Origin: Actinophytocola gossypii
GTDB taxonomy: Bacteria; Actinomycetota; Actinomycetes; Mycobacteriales; Pseudonocardiaceae
Assembly (NCBI RefSeq): GCF_025165815.1
Contig: NZ_JAFFZE010000016.1
Span: 278,047-342,046, forward strand
Reading direction: 5' to 3'
Length of the DNA stretch: 64,000 bases
This document shows, piece by piece, positions 42,017 to 53,067 of this stretch. The position numbers and the translations under genes are program-made. The notes beneath the pieces are model-generated. The model was not told where the DNA came from. It saw nothing but the letters and a program-made list of their open reading frames with translations, and did not search any database. Every line of letters begins with the position of its first letter. The first letter of the stretch is position 1.

Positions 42017-42391
42017 ATGCGGATCGCCCGGTTGTTCGATGGGAAGGACGGGGACGGCAACTGGACGTTCGACCCGGAGCGGCCGCGGATCACCGATCCG
42101 GCGGAGCTGGAGCGGGTGGTGAAATTCCTGCGGTCCGGGACGGTGATCGTGCGGATCACCGGGTTGGACGTGGACCGGCTGGATCCGGTGCGGGGTGAGG
42201 CCGTGCCGCTGTCCACGATGACCGACGGCGAGTGGATCTGGGGCGACGGGCTGCGCTACTACGTCGAGCGGCACGGGATCGCGCCGGAGGCGGAGTTCCT
42301 GGCGCACATGGCGGCGCACGACTACGTCGCCCCGCGGCCGGAGAAGGCCGCCCGGCAGGCGGCGCTGGACCACCTGCGCGCGGGGAGCTAA
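42017..42391 (+). CDS. Hypothetical protein, possible second immunity protein
   Basis: 124 residues, ribosome site GGAGG 5 bases before the ATG. It opens MRIARLFDGKDGDGNWTFDP, has a TDGEWIWGDGLRYYVERHG segment in the middle and a basic helical end. No known motif recognised. It is 25 bases after the zinc-ribbon gene, so co-transcribed, and its TAA overlaps the convergent transglutaminase-like gene by 4 bases. Confidence 0.7.
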   Translation: MRIARLFDGKDGDGNWTFDPERPRITDPAELERVVKFLRSGTVIVRITGLDVDRLDPVRGEAVPLSTMTDGEWIWGDGLRYYVERHGIAPEAEFLAHMAAHDYVAPRPEKAARQAALDHLRAGS

Positions 42392-44526
42392 CGCGGCCGG
42401 AACAGCGACGGCACGTGCAGCGCCGCCCGGAGCCGGGCTCCGAAGCCTCTCCTGGCGAGGCCGCGGCGGACCTCGCGGACGGCCAGCCACGCCTCGGTCG
42501 TGGTCGTCTGGCCGGCGCCGGTGGGTGACCACAGGGCCAGGTCCACGCCTCTGGCCAGGGTGTGCAGGTTGTCCACGACCAGCGGCTCCGGAACGGTGCC
42601 GGCCAGGTCGCGGACGGTCATGCCCACGGTGATCGGGACGCGGTACGCCCGGAGCCGGTCCCGCGCCTCCTCCCAGGCGCCGACCACCGCGCCGGCGCCA
42701 CGCCGGTGGCGCCGGCGCCACGCACGCACCCCGCGAGCGAGCGGGACGCCGGCGAGTCGCAACACCAGCACGGCGCCGACCACGACGGTCAGCGCGATCA
42801 GGGGGAACGACGGGCCGCCGACCGGAGCGGCACCACTGGCGTCGTCCTCCTCCGGCACGTCGGGCTCCACCACCTCGTTCCTGGGGGGCAGGTTGTCGCG
42901 GGCACCGGCGGTGGCCTCCGCCAGCGCCGAGCCGCCGCCGGTGCCGCTCGCCTGACCGGTCGGGTCGAGGGGCACCCAGCCGACGTCCTCGACGGCGACC
43001 TCGGGCCAGGCCAGCACGTCGTCGTTGTGCACCACCGTGGCGCCGTCCGCCGCCGGTTCGGGGGCGCGGAAGCCGACCGCCACCCTGGCCGGGATGCCGA
43101 GGATCCTGGCCATCAGCACGTACGCCGTGGCGAACTGCTCGCTCGTGCCGATCCTGGTGTCGGTCAGGAACCGCTCCAGCTGGTGCCAGCCGTTGCCGGT
43201 CGGCAGCTCCCCGTCCTTGACGGCCTCGAACCTGTTGCCCTTGAGGAAGAAGTCCTCCAGCAGCAGGGCCGCCTCGAACGACGGGCGCATCCGGCTCACC
43301 GCCCGCTGCGCCAGCTTGACGACCGCCTCGGGCGGGGTGCCGACACCGCCGACCGGGACGTCGCGGTCGATGCCGGCGCCGCGCAGCTGCTCGCGGGTCG
43401 GAGTGGTGGCCCACCAGCTCAGGTCGTACTCCACCGGGCCCTCGTGTGCGGGCACCACCAGCGTCCCGGAGTCCTCGCCGATCCGCGGGGCAAGACCGGT
43501 CACCGACGCCGGCATCGCCTGGCTCGGCACCCACTGCCCGTCGAGGCCGGTCACCCGGACGTCGGCCTGGTTCCTGGTCACCTCGCCCACCCCGGGCGGC
43601 GGGGTGAGTTCACTTCCCATCCGCAGGAACTGCGCGTCGACCTGCCAGGACGCGCCGTCGAACTCGTCGAGCACGCACAGCCGCCAGTACTCGACCGGGT
43701 CGTCGGTGGTGTAGCGGAACACCTCGACGTCCGGGTTGGTCATCCGGTCGGCGATGTCGTCCAGCGGGCTGGTCATGCGGCCCGGTGGCAGCGGCGCCTC
43801 CTGGTTCTCCCGCAGCGAGTACGCGGGCCGCTCGACCGGGTCGAGCGCGCCGAGCAGGGCCGCGCCGGCCACGGTGAGGACCAGCGCGGGCACCACCATC
43901 AGCGCGGTCGCCACGCCTCGGCGGCCGGTGGTCCTGGTCGGCTCCGGCCCAGCCGGGGTGCGGGTGACGACCAGCAGCGCCACGGCCAGCGCGGCGAACC
44001 CCAGCCCGGCGGCGGTCGCGGTCACCCCGGTCAGCGCCACGTACGCCTGGCTCAGCACCAGTACGACGAACCCGGGCAGCAGCGCCACCAGCGGCCGGCG
44101 GAGTCGTGCCATCAGCTCCACCGCCACCACGGCGGCGCCCAGCGCGGCGAGCGGGACGAACAGCAGCAGCTCCGGGTCGGGCCGCGCGGGCCACGTCGAC
44201 TGCAGCGTCTGCCGCCAGGAGTCGGTCACCCCGGTGGCGAACATCCGCAGCGTCTCGGCGGTCGGCAGGCCGGCGGCGGTGGTGTCCCGCAACGTGGTCT
44301 CCACCAGGCCGAGCAGCCCGGCGACCAGCGCGAGCAGGGCCCGCCACGGCACCAGCCCAGGCCTGCGCAGCGCCAGCTCCGCCGCGGCGTAGGCGACCAC
44401 GGCCACCACGGCGAGCGGCAGCACGAGCGCCGCGAACCCGAACACCGGCTCGAACAGCAGCCCCGGCGCCACCGCGGCCAGCACCACCAGCGCCAGCCCG
44501 ATGCGTGTCGACGTCCCCGTGCTCAC
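42388..44526 (-). CDS. Transglutaminase-like membrane protein (TgpA type), catalytic residues altered
   Basis: 712 residues from a GTG that overlaps the upstream stop (GTGA). About six N-terminal membrane helices precede an external domain with the transglutaminase-like core. The core reads GTSEQFATAYVLMARILGIPARVAVGF, where the catalytic Cys (GxCEQFA) is Ser. DVLAWPEV stands where the catalytic His (HAW) should be Leu; only the Asp block (LDPTG) remains. Another membrane helix lies near residue 570, followed by a cytoplasmic DUF4129-like tail. Homologues pair with DUF58 and MoxR genes exactly as here. A structural rather than enzymatic role is likely. Confidence 0.85.
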   Translation of the reverse strand: MSTGTSTRIGLALVVLAAVAPGLLFEPVFGFAALVLPLAVVAVVAYAAAELALRRPGLVPWRALLALVAGLLGLVETTLRDTTAAGLPTAETLRMFATGVTDSWRQTLQSTWPARPDPELLLFVPLAALGAAVVAVELMARLRRPLVALLPGFVVLVLSQAYVALTGVTATAAGLGFAALAVALLVVTRTPAGPEPTRTTGRRGVATALMVVPALVLTVAGAALLGALDPVERPAYSLRENQEAPLPPGRMTSPLDDIADRMTNPDVEVFRYTTDDPVEYWRLCVLDEFDGASWQVDAQFLRMGSELTPPPGVGEVTRNQADVRVTGLDGQWVPSQAMPASVTGLAPRIGEDSGTLVVPAHEGPVEYDLSWWATTPTREQLRGAGIDRDVPVGGVGTPPEAVVKLAQRAVSRMRPSFEAALLLEDFFLKGNRFEAVKDGELPTGNGWHQLERFLTDTRIGTSEQFATAYVLMARILGIPARVAVGFRAPEPAADGATVVHNDDVLAWPEVAVEDVGWVPLDPTGQASGTGGGSALAEATAGARDNLPPRNEVVEPDVPEEDDASGAAPVGGPSFPLIALTVVVGAVLVLRLAGVPLARGVRAWRRRHRRGAGAVVGAWEEARDRLRAYRVPITVGMTVRDLAGTVPEPLVVDNLHTLARGVDLALWSPTGAGQTTTTEAWLAVREVRRGLARRGFGARLRAALHVPSLFRPR

Positions 44527-45692
44527 CCGGCCACCACCACGTTCCAGCGGCGGACCGCGTCGGCCGCGTCGCTCGCGTGCAGTACCCGCATTCCCGGCAC
44601 CCGCACCGCGACGCCGGTCGGGCCGTGCCCCGGGTACGCGTTCAGCACCACCGCCACGGTCGTCGCGTAGTGCTGGCGCAGGGTGGCCAGGGCCGCCAGG
44701 TCCGCCGGGTGCGCGCCGGCCAGCACCACCACGAGCGCGCCGCCCCGGTCGCCGGAGCGGGCGAACTCCGGCGGCACCAGCGGCCGGTCGACGTCGGTGG
44801 CCGGGGTCAGCTCGCACAGCTCGTCGAGCAGCCTGCGCACCGACTGCGTGCCGCCCGCCACCCCCACGTCCAGCTCCCCGGAGGTGACCAGCCGGCAGCG
44901 GTGGCCGGCGGTGGCCGACGCGGTCAGCAGCGACGCCGCCAGGTCCACCGCGTCCTCGAAGGCGGCCTCGGTGGTCAGCTCGACGCGGGTGTCCAGCAGG
45001 GTGGTGAACCTCGGCTGCTCGGGGTCGACGTAGTCCCGCACCATCAGCCGGCCGGTCCGCGCGGTCGCCTTCCAGTGCAGGTGCCGCACCTCGTCGCCGA
45101 CCACGTACTCGCGGACGTCGCGCAGGTCCAGCGAACCGTGCAGGGTCTCGTCGCGGGTGCGGCCCTCGTGGTGGTGGCGCGGGTGCCCACCGGCCAGCGC
45201 GCGCACCGGCAGCACCCGGGGGTGCACCCACAGCGTGGTGGTGTCACCGGTGGTGAGGCGGCTGCGCCCGAGGCCCAGCGGGTCGGCGCGCTGCAGGGTC
45301 AGCGGGCCGACCTGGAACCGGCCGCGGCGCCGCGTCGGCAGGTCGTAGTGGTAGGTGGCCTGCGCGCCCGGTCCGAGCGCGCGCACGGTGACCGCGTGGA
45401 AGCCGGAACCCATCGGGTCGCCCGCGGTGAACTCGCCCTGCCACCGGCCGCCCGGGTTGCGCACGGACAGCTGGGCGAACGCCGGCTGTCCGCGGCGCAC
45501 CCGGTCCGGGTAGACCGCCCTGGTCACCGCGACCCTCGGCCGGCGCGCGGTCACCAGCAGCGCCGCGAGCACCACGCCGAGCGCCGCGCCGGCGACGCCG
45601 CGCAGCAGCGGGTAGCCCAGCCACTCGGCCAGCACGAAGCACACCACTGCCGTGACAAGCACGACGACGCCTCGGCCGGTGAGCCGGGGCAC
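44523..45692 (-). CDS. DUF58 domain protein
   Basis: 389 residues. Two membrane helices at about 8-50 and a C-terminal half with the DUF58 signature (GDEVRHLHWKATARTGRLMVRDY, residues 218-240) followed by a vWA-like region. DUF58 proteins occur beside MoxR ATPases and TgpA-like transglutaminases; the trio is thought to assemble or mature envelope proteins. GTG start, 2 bases after the MoxR stop. Confidence 0.9.
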   Translation of the reverse strand: MPRLTGRGVVVLVTAVVCFVLAEWLGYPLLRGVAGAALGVVLAALLVTARRPRVAVTRAVYPDRVRRGQPAFAQLSVRNPGGRWQGEFTAGDPMGSGFHAVTVRALGPGAQATYHYDLPTRRRGRFQVGPLTLQRADPLGLGRSRLTTGDTTTLWVHPRVLPVRALAGGHPRHHHEGRTRDETLHGSLDLRDVREYVVGDEVRHLHWKATARTGRLMVRDYVDPEQPRFTTLLDTRVELTTEAAFEDAVDLAASLLTASATAGHRCRLVTSGELDVGVAGGTQSVRRLLDELCELTPATDVDRPLVPPEFARSGDRGGALVVVLAGAHPADLAALATLRQHYATTVAVVLNAYPGHGPTGVAVRVPGMRVLHASDAADAVRRWNVVVAG

Positions 45693-45694
45693 CG

Positions 45695-46665
<971 letters not shown>

Positions 46666-46669
<4 letters not shown>

Positions 46670-48921
46670 CCAGCCTCCACTGTGATCCTGTTCGACCTGT
46701 GCTCCTCGCCCGTCGAGACTACTGTCACGATGACCCAGAGCGAGTAGCCCGGGGCTCCGAAGGCGAACCGTTCCGAGAAGTCGTGCACGCCCTCCGCGTT
46801 CGTGGTGCCCGTATAGCCGTCGTTCTGGTAGCTCGGTGAATCCGAGAACGGCTGGATGTGGATGTCGGTGTTGGGCGGCAGGCCGGTGGACATGCCGTTC
46901 GTCCAGCGGCAGTCGTCCAACTCGCCGCAGTACTCGTCGGTGGGCGCCCCGCGGCTGATCGTGACCGTCACCTGCGGAATCGGGTCCGGCCGGTCGCGGC
47001 TCGTCGCCGGGCCGGTCAGGGTGCCGCCGTTCGGGTTCGTGGTGACGGCCCGGACGCTGAACGTCACGTTGCCGTTCGGTCCCGGGATGTTGGTGATGTT
47101 GGCCGTGTTGCCGGCGACGGTGATGTCCCCCATCCCGGTGACGCCGACGACGTAGTGGCTGAGGGTGCCCCCGTTCATGTTCGGCGGGCTCCAGCTCATC
47201 GCGGCCGTGCGGGCGTTCGCGTCGAACTGCACCTGGAGGGCGACCGGAGCGCCCGGTCGACTCACCGGCACGGCCGGGACGACCGGGTTGGTCGCGGCGG
47301 CGGGCCCGGTGCCGACGGAGTTCGTGGCGGCCACCCGGAACGTGTACTGGACACCGTTGGTCAGCCCGTTGACCCGCGTGTTGCGGGCACCGGGGCCAGT
47401 GGTGAGCGAGCCCTGCTGGCCACCGCCGGTCCAGGAGACCGTGTACCCGGTGATCGGCGCGCGGTTGCTCGACGCCACGGCCCAGTTCACCGTGGCCGAC
47501 GCGTTGTCGGCCGTGGCGCGCGGGTTGCCGGGGGCACCGGGCACGGAGGGCGGCAGCGGCGGCGGCTCCGGCGGGGGCTCCGGGGTCGGCGAGGTGGTCT
47601 CCTGCTGCTGTTGCTGTTGTTCCTGGCCCTGGTCCGGCGTCGGAAGGTCGTTCTGGTCCGGCAGCGGGAGGTCGGGGCCCGACCGGTCCGGCGGCGGCGG
47701 GTTCGACGAGGGCGGCGACGACGGCGGCGACGACGGCGGCGGGGCTGGCGGCCCCTGCTCCTTCCCGCCCGAATCCTCGCCGTCCTCGAGTTGGCCCGGG
47801 ACGTCGACATCGCTGACCCGGCCGTCCTGGTCGACCACCAGGACGTGCTGGCCGTCGGCGCCGTCGACGTAGATCCGGTTGTCCTGGCCGCGCGAGATCC
47901 GCGGGTGCTCTTCGCTCTCGGACTCCAGCTTCTTCTCGCCCACCGGCTTGCCGCGCGCGTCGAAGGTGGAGAGGGTCCTGGTCTCCCGGTCCATCACGGC
48001 GACCGCGTCGCCGGTGGACACCGGGCCGTCGTACTCGCCGTCGGCCAGCTCGACCTCGACGGTCTCCTCGCCGTTCGCGGCCGGATCGAGGCCGGCCGCG
48101 TCGACCAGGTGCATGTCGTCGTCGCGCGGGTCGAGGACCGCCAGCCGGCCCGCCACGTCGTGCGCGGCGACCTGGACCTCCTCCGGCACCTCCACGCCGA
48201 GGCTCCGGCCCTCGCCGAGGCCGTCGTCCTCCACCGCGTGCATCATGTCCGCTTCGGTGTCCACGAACACCGGCCGGTCGTCGACCACCGACATCACGCC
48301 GGGGTTGCCGTTCGGCACCAGCACCGAGCAGTCGATGCTGGTCGCCTCCGGCGCCAGGCTGCACAGGAACGGGCTGCCCTTGCGCGCCATCCACAGGGTG
48401 CCGTCGCTGGTGGCGACCGGGTCGCCGACCGAGCCGCCGGCCGACATCGTCAGCGGCTCCTCGCCGAACCGGGTGATCTGGCCCGCCTCCCGGTAGACCG
48501 CGTACGGCCCACCGGGAACCTCGAGCCCGATCGGCGTCTCGTCGGCGGCCGGTTCGAGTTCGTCGACGACCGACAGGTCGGACTTGCCGAACACGGTGAT
48601 CCGGTTGTCGCCGATCACGTAGCCGCTGGAGTCGCCCTGCACGACCTGGACCCGGTCGCCGTAGTCCCCGCTGATCCCGCCCTTGGCGTCGATGCGGGAG
48701 GTGGCGCCGTCGATGTGCAGCAGCAGGTTGGCCGGTGAGTTGAAGACCCAGTGCCCCGGCGGGAGGAACTTCATCGCGTCGACGCTCGCGGTCGCCCCGG
48801 TGACCGCGGCGACCACCCCCGCGACCACGGCGACGACGACGGCGAGTACGGGAAGCCGCGAACGCCAGCCCTTGGGGCCCCGGGCCGGGGTGGCGGAAGA
48901 AGTCTGCGCAGACATGGCCAC
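46666..48921 (-). CDS. Membrane-anchored extracellular protein with propeller-like and fibronectin III domains
   Basis: 751 residues. One membrane helix near 24-45, then about 350 residues of repeated short strands (SVVDDRPVFVDTEADMMH, AVMDRETRTLSTFDARG) that look like a beta-propeller, a Pro/Ser/Gln-rich hinge with seven consecutive Q (near 430), and two Fn3 domains (PGAPGNPRATADN..., then PGAPVALQVQFD...). The C-terminal domain has a Cys pair (YCGELDDCRW). A surface-sensing or binding role is likely. GTG at 48921 or ATG at 48915 are possible starts; neither has a ribosome site. It leads the MoxR-DUF58-transglutaminase operon. Confidence 0.82.
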
Positions 48922-48982
48922 AACACGTTAACGCCTGACGACTCCCGGCGATGCGGGGTGAGACCAAATTGGCAGGTTCAGG

Positions 48983-50233
48983 TCAGGGGGCTACCGGGAA
49001 GGTCAACTCGAAGATCGCGCCGCCCTCCTCGGCGTTGTAGACCGCGAGCGTGCCGCCGTGCGCCTGGGCGACCCAGCGCACGATCGACAGCCCAAGCCCG
49101 GTGGACCCGCTGCCGGTGCGGAACCGGTCGAACACGTCCTCGGCCAGCGCGGCGTCCACGCCGGGGCCGTGGTCGGCCACGGTCACCCGGCCGCCGGCGA
49201 CCGAGATGTGCACGATCGCCGGCTGGTCCGGCTGGCGGCCGTAGCGCAGCGCGTTGTCCAGCAGGTTGCCGATCGCCCGCTGCACCAGCGTGGGGTCGAC
49301 CATGACCTTGGTCGGGGCCGCGGTCACGGTCACGCTCGCGCCGCCGGCCGGGGTGTCCTCCACGACGCCGGTGACCAACTGGTCGAGCCACACCGGCTGC
49401 ACGGCGAGCCGGTCGACACCGGCGGCGAGCCTGGCCCGCACGAGCAGGCTGTCGATGATCCCGCCCATCCGCGCGGCCAGGTTCACCGTGCGCGGCAGCA
49501 GTTCGGGTGCCTCGGCGGGGTTGCGCAGCGCGGTCTCGGCCAGCGCCCGCAGCGCGGCGACCGGGGTGCGCAGGTCGTGCGCGGTCTCGGCGAGCAGGGT
49601 CTCCTGCTGCTCCAACGCCCCGGCCGCGGGCCGGATCGCCCGCCCGGACAGCCAGTGCCCGGCGAACGCGAGCCCGCCGACCGCCAGCACGCACCCGCCG
49701 ACGACCAGCAGGATCATCCGGTCGTGCGCGTCCCGGGCCGGCTCCGCGTCGGCCAGCGCCACGACCACCCCGACGGCACCACGCGAGTCGAGCTCGAACG
49801 GCTGGGCCAGGAGCCGGGCGAACTCGCCGTCGGCGTACTCGTACCAGCCGCTGAGCTCGCGGCCCGAGTCGGTCGCCTGCCGAGCCGTTCCGGCGAGGTA
49901 CTCGCGGTCGGCGTCGACGCACTCCTTGTCCGAGACGTACGGCTCGAACTCGCCTGCCTCCGGCGGCAGCACGTAGAACTGCGGGCACTCGCCGGAGATC
50001 ACGTCGTCGCCGATGAAGGCGGTGTTGACCCGGCCGTTGTCGTCCTGCACCAGCCGCATGACGGTGGAGACGACCCGGCTCAGCTCGCCGTCCAGGCGCT
50101 GCTCGTACCGGTCCTGGTCGGCGTCGATGGACAGCCAGGCGAACACGACCAGGCCGGCGGCGTTGACCGAGGTGAACAGCAGCGTCAGCACCCACCGGAG
50201 GCGGCGCAGCCCGTCCGCGGCGGACCGGTTCAT
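48983..50233 (-). CDS. Two-component sensor histidine kinase
   Basis: 416 residues. Membrane helices at about 15-38 and 176-200 flank an external sensor of ~135 residues with two cysteines (ECPQFY, KECVD). The H-box is AETAHDLRTPVAAL, the N-box IGNLLDNALRYG, and the G-boxes VADHGPGV and GSTGLGLSIVRW, so catalysis is intact. The gene overlaps the response regulator by 4 bases. The signal is unknown; placement between envelope genes and eccE suggests surface stress. Confidence 0.93.
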   Translation of the reverse strand: MNRSAADGLRRLRWVLTLLFTSVNAAGLVVFAWLSIDADQDRYEQRLDGELSRVVSTVMRLVQDDNGRVNTAFIGDDVISGECPQFYVLPPEAGEFEPYVSDKECVDADREYLAGTARQATDSGRELSGWYEYADGEFARLLAQPFELDSRGAVGVVVALADAEPARDAHDRMILLVVGGCVLAVGGLAFAGHWLSGRAIRPAAGALEQQETLLAETAHDLRTPVAALRALAETALRNPAEAPELLPRTVNLAARMGGIIDSLLVRARLAAGVDRLAVQPVWLDQLVTGVVEDTPAGGASVTVTAAPTKVMVDPTLVQRAIGNLLDNALRYGRQPDQPAIVHISVAGGRVTVADHGPGVDAALAEDVFDRFRTGSGSTGLGLSIVRWVAQAHGGTLAVYNAEEGGAIFELTFPVAP

Positions 50234-50910
50234 CGCCCGCTTCCCGCCAGCCGGTAGCCGTGGCCCCGCACGGTGTGGATCAGCTCGGGGGTACCGAGCT
50301 TGCGGCGCAGCCGTTTGACCGTCACGTCGACCACGTTGGCCGTCGGGTCCGTGCTCTCGTCCCAGCAGTGCTCGATCAGGTCGGTGCGGGTGACCGCCTC
50401 CCCGGCCCGGGTGGCCAGGTACTCCAGCACGGCGAACTCCCGGTTCGACAGCGTCAGCAGCACCCCGGCGCGGCGCACCGCGCGGCGCGCGCAGTCGACC
50501 TCGAGGTCGGCGATGCGCAGGATCGCCGGGCGCGCGCCGGCCCGGCGGCACAGGATGTGCACCCGCGCGGCCATCTCGGCCACCGCGAACGGCTTGACCA
50601 GGTAGTCGTCGCCGCCGTGGTTGAAGCCGTCGATCCGGTCGCCGACGGTGTCCCGCGCGGTGAGGAACAGCACCGGGACGTGCCAGCCCTCCTGCCGGCG
50701 GCGGTGCACGTAGGTCATCGCGTCGCCGTCGGGGAGCATCCGGTCGAACACGACACAGGCGTACTGGTCCGCGCGCAGGGCGGCGTCCGCGGTCGCCAGG
50801 TCCGGGGCGGCCGCGACCGCCAGGCCGGACGCGCCCAGCTCCGCGGCCACCGCGACCCGAAGGTCCTCGTCGTCCTCGACTACCAAAACGCGCACGTTCG
50901 TCTCTGTCAT
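50230..50910 (-). CDS. Two-component response regulator, OmpR/PhoB type
   Basis: 226 residues. Receiver with acidic pocket VVEDDED, phospho-Asp in CVVFDRMLPDG and Lys in DYLVKPFA; winged-helix C-terminal domain (LSNREFAVLEYLA...NVVDVTVKRLRRKLG). Partner of the overlapping histidine kinase. It is divergent from eccE across 61 bases, so it may control that promoter. Confidence 0.95.
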   Translation of the reverse strand: MTETNVRVLVVEDDEDLRVAVAAELGASGLAVAAAPDLATADAALRADQYACVVFDRMLPDGDAMTYVHRRRQEGWHVPVLFLTARDTVGDRIDGFNHGGDDYLVKPFAVAEMAARVHILCRRAGARPAILRIADLEVDCARRAVRRAGVLLTLSNREFAVLEYLATRAGEAVTRTDLIEHCWDESTDPTANVVDVTVKRLRRKLGTPELIHTVRGHGYRLAGSGR

Positions 50911-50971
50911 CGAAACCTAATGTGCTCCGTCCGATCGTGTGTCCAGCAGGAGCGAACACGACGGAGGCCGG

Positions 50972-52363
50972 ATGATCGACGACGGTAGCGCCTCGCCCCG
51001 TCCCGCCGGCGCGGGATGGCCGGAACCGGCCGTGGCGGCACCCCCACCAGGGGTTCCCTCGGCCCAGCCGGCGCCGACGCGGGTCACCGCGCCGGCCGCG
51101 CCCGTGCTCGTCGGCGCGCCGGCGGCCCAGGCCCAGCCGCGGGCCCGGACCCAGGTCGCCGCCCAACCGGCAGCGGCGGCCGACGGCCGCACCCAGCCGT
51201 ACGGCGCGTCCCGGCCGCCGATGCGCCCGCCGAACGCCGTGCCGATCGCGACCACGGCTACCCCGCCGAAGGGACCGCGCGGCAACCCGGTCAAGGAGTA
51301 CGTGCGGCACCTCAACCTCATCCAGGTCATCTGCTGGCAGCTCGCCGCCCTGGCGGTGGTGCTGACCGTGCGGCAGCCGTGGCCGGTGCTGGTGACCGCG
51401 TCCGCCGGCGCCGCGGTGCTGCTCGCGCTCACCACGGTCCGGGTCGGCGGGCGGTGGCTGTACCAGGTCGCCTCGGTCGCCGCCGGCTTCCTGTCCCGCG
51501 CCAGGCGGCGCGACCTGCCGGAGACCGGCGGCAAGACCCCAGCGCTGCTCGAGCTGCTGGTGCCGGGCACGACCGTGCGGGTCACCGAGACCAACACCGG
51601 CCCGGCGATGACCGTGAGCCACCCCGGCGGGCTCGCCGCGGTGCTGCGCCCGCGCGGGCAGGTCGGCGACCCGCTCGCCCTGGTGCCGCCGCCGGCCGCG
51701 CTGCTCCCGGTCGCCGGCTCGGTCGAGGCCGGGCAGCCGCACCGGTACGGCGTGCAGACCGTGCTGCACGCCGGGGTCCGCCGGGACGGTCCGCCGAAGG
51801 TGTGGTTCGCGGTGCACGCCGTCCGCACCGTGGAGACCCCGCACGACGAGGAGCTGACCCTGGCGCTGCGCAACGCCATGCGCCGGGTGCGCCGCGCGCT
51901 CGACCGGGCGGGGGTGCCGGCCGAGCCGCTGGCCGAGGACGCCGCGTTCGCCGCCGTCGCCGGGCTCGCGCACGTCACCGGCGGACGCAACGAGGTGCGC
52001 GAGGACTGGCGGTTCTGGCGCACCGGACCGGTCTCGCAGGCCGCGTTCGTGCTGTCCGGCCTCGACCGGCTGACCGACCCCCAGCTGCGGCGCCTGGTCG
52101 CCGACCTGTTCGCGGTCACCGGCGGCGTCTCCCTCACCGTCGCCCTGGCCGCGCGGTCCGGCCGAACCGGGGCCCACGTCTCCGGCGTGCTGCGCCTGGC
52201 CGCCACCACCGAGGCCGCGGTCGAACACGCCGCCACGGCCGCCGCCCGCGTCGTCACCGGCGCGGCCCAGTACGTCCCCGCCGGTTTCCGGCTCGCCCGA
52301 CTCGACGGCACGCACTCGTCCGGCGTCGCCGCGTCCCTTCCGATCGGAGTGTTCTCGCGATGA
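50972..52363 (+). CDS. eccE: Type VII secretion protein EccE
   Basis: 463 residues from ATG 50972 with GGAGG 6 bases upstream. A ~105-residue Pro/Ala-rich N-terminus is followed by two membrane helices at about 120-160 and the EccE domain (RRDLPETGGKTPALLELL... to the conserved C-terminal helix). EccE sits at the periphery of the ESX membrane ring next to EccC and EccD. Its long proline-rich lead is unusual. It overlaps the regulator gene by ATGA, so eccE, regulator and the AAA+ gene are one operon 30 kb from eccC. Confidence 0.85.
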   Translation: MIDDGSASPRPAGAGWPEPAVAAPPPGVPSAQPAPTRVTAPAAPVLVGAPAAQAQPRARTQVAAQPAAAADGRTQPYGASRPPMRPPNAVPIATTATPPKGPRGNPVKEYVRHLNLIQVICWQLAALAVVLTVRQPWPVLVTASAGAAVLLALTTVRVGGRWLYQVASVAAGFLSRARRRDLPETGGKTPALLELLVPGTTVRVTETNTGPAMTVSHPGGLAAVLRPRGQVGDPLALVPPPAALLPVAGSVEAGQPHRYGVQTVLHAGVRRDGPPKVWFAVHAVRTVETPHDEELTLALRNAMRRVRRALDRAGVPAEPLAEDAAFAAVAGLAHVTGGRNEVREDWRFWRTGPVSQAAFVLSGLDRLTDPQLRRLVADLFAVTGGVSLTVALAARSGRTGAHVSGVLRLAATTEAAVEHAATAAARVVTGAAQYVPAGFRLARLDGTHSSGVAASLPIGVFSR

Positions 52364-53067
52364 AGACCATGACCAAGACCATCAACCGTGGCCCCGTCTC
52401 GATGCTCCCGGTCCGGCACGCCGCTCCCGGTCCCTCCACGGCGGGGGTGGAGGCGCTGCTGGCGTCGGCGACCCGCGAGGTCCTGCTGATGACCGCGCTC
52501 TCCCGGGGCGGCCGGGAGCCGATCGGGGCGATCCGGCGGATCGACCAGGAGAACGTCCGCCGGGGCGTGCGCTACCGGGTGGTGGTGCCGGACTCGACCC
52601 GCACCGAGCCGGTGCTCGCCACCCGGCTCGGCGCCCTGGCGCTGGCCGGCGCGGACGCCCGCACGGTTCCCGAGGTGCCGACCGACGCGCTGGTGATCGA
52701 CGGCACCGTGGTGGTGCTGCCGGTCGACCGCACCGCGGGCGGCGCCACCGCGAGCACCGCGGTGTTCCGCCTGCCCAGCGTGGTCACCACCACCGTCGAG
52801 CTGTTCGAGCGGGTGTGGCCGACCGCGGTGCCGTTCACCGCGTCCGACCTGCCGAACACCGCCGAGCTGAACCTGAAGGAGCGGGAGCTGCTGACCCTGC
52901 TGTCCGCCGGCTGCACCGACGAGTCGGCCGCGGCCAGGATGAACTGCTCGGTGCGGACCGTGCGGCGGATGGTGTCCACGATCATGGACCGGCTCGGCGC
53001 GCGCAGCCGGTTCCAGGCCGGGGCGAAGGCCGCCGACCGCGGCTGGCTGATGGAACGGGCGGGCTGA
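52360..53067 (+). CDS. LuxR-type transcriptional regulator
   Basis: 235 residues. The C-terminal helix-turn-helix (LNLKERELLTLLSAGCTDESAAARMNCSVRTVRRMVSTIMDRLG) is of LuxR/NarL type. The N-terminal 140 residues resemble the PLD-like sensor part of TrmB-type regulators (TREVLLMTALSRG, RGVRYRVVVPDS). No receiver domain. Coupled by ATGA overlaps to eccE upstream and the AAA+ gene downstream, so it probably controls this ESX operon or its cargo. Confidence 0.85.
   Translation: MKTMTKTINRGPVSMLPVRHAAPGPSTAGVEALLASATREVLLMTALSRGGREPIGAIRRIDQENVRRGVRYRVVVPDSTRTEPVLATRLGALALAGADARTVPEVPTDALVIDGTVVVLPVDRTAGGATASTAVFRLPSVVTTTVELFERVWPTAVPFTASDLPNTAELNLKERELLTLLSAGCTDESAAARMNCSVRTVRRMVSTIMDRLGARSRFQAGAKAADRGWLMERAG

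Noticed and set aside
42690..42717. Inverted repeat CGCCGGCGCCA/TGGCGCCGGCG
   Set aside because: It lies inside the transglutaminase-like gene and consists of simple GCC/GGC codons; no regulatory role is supported.
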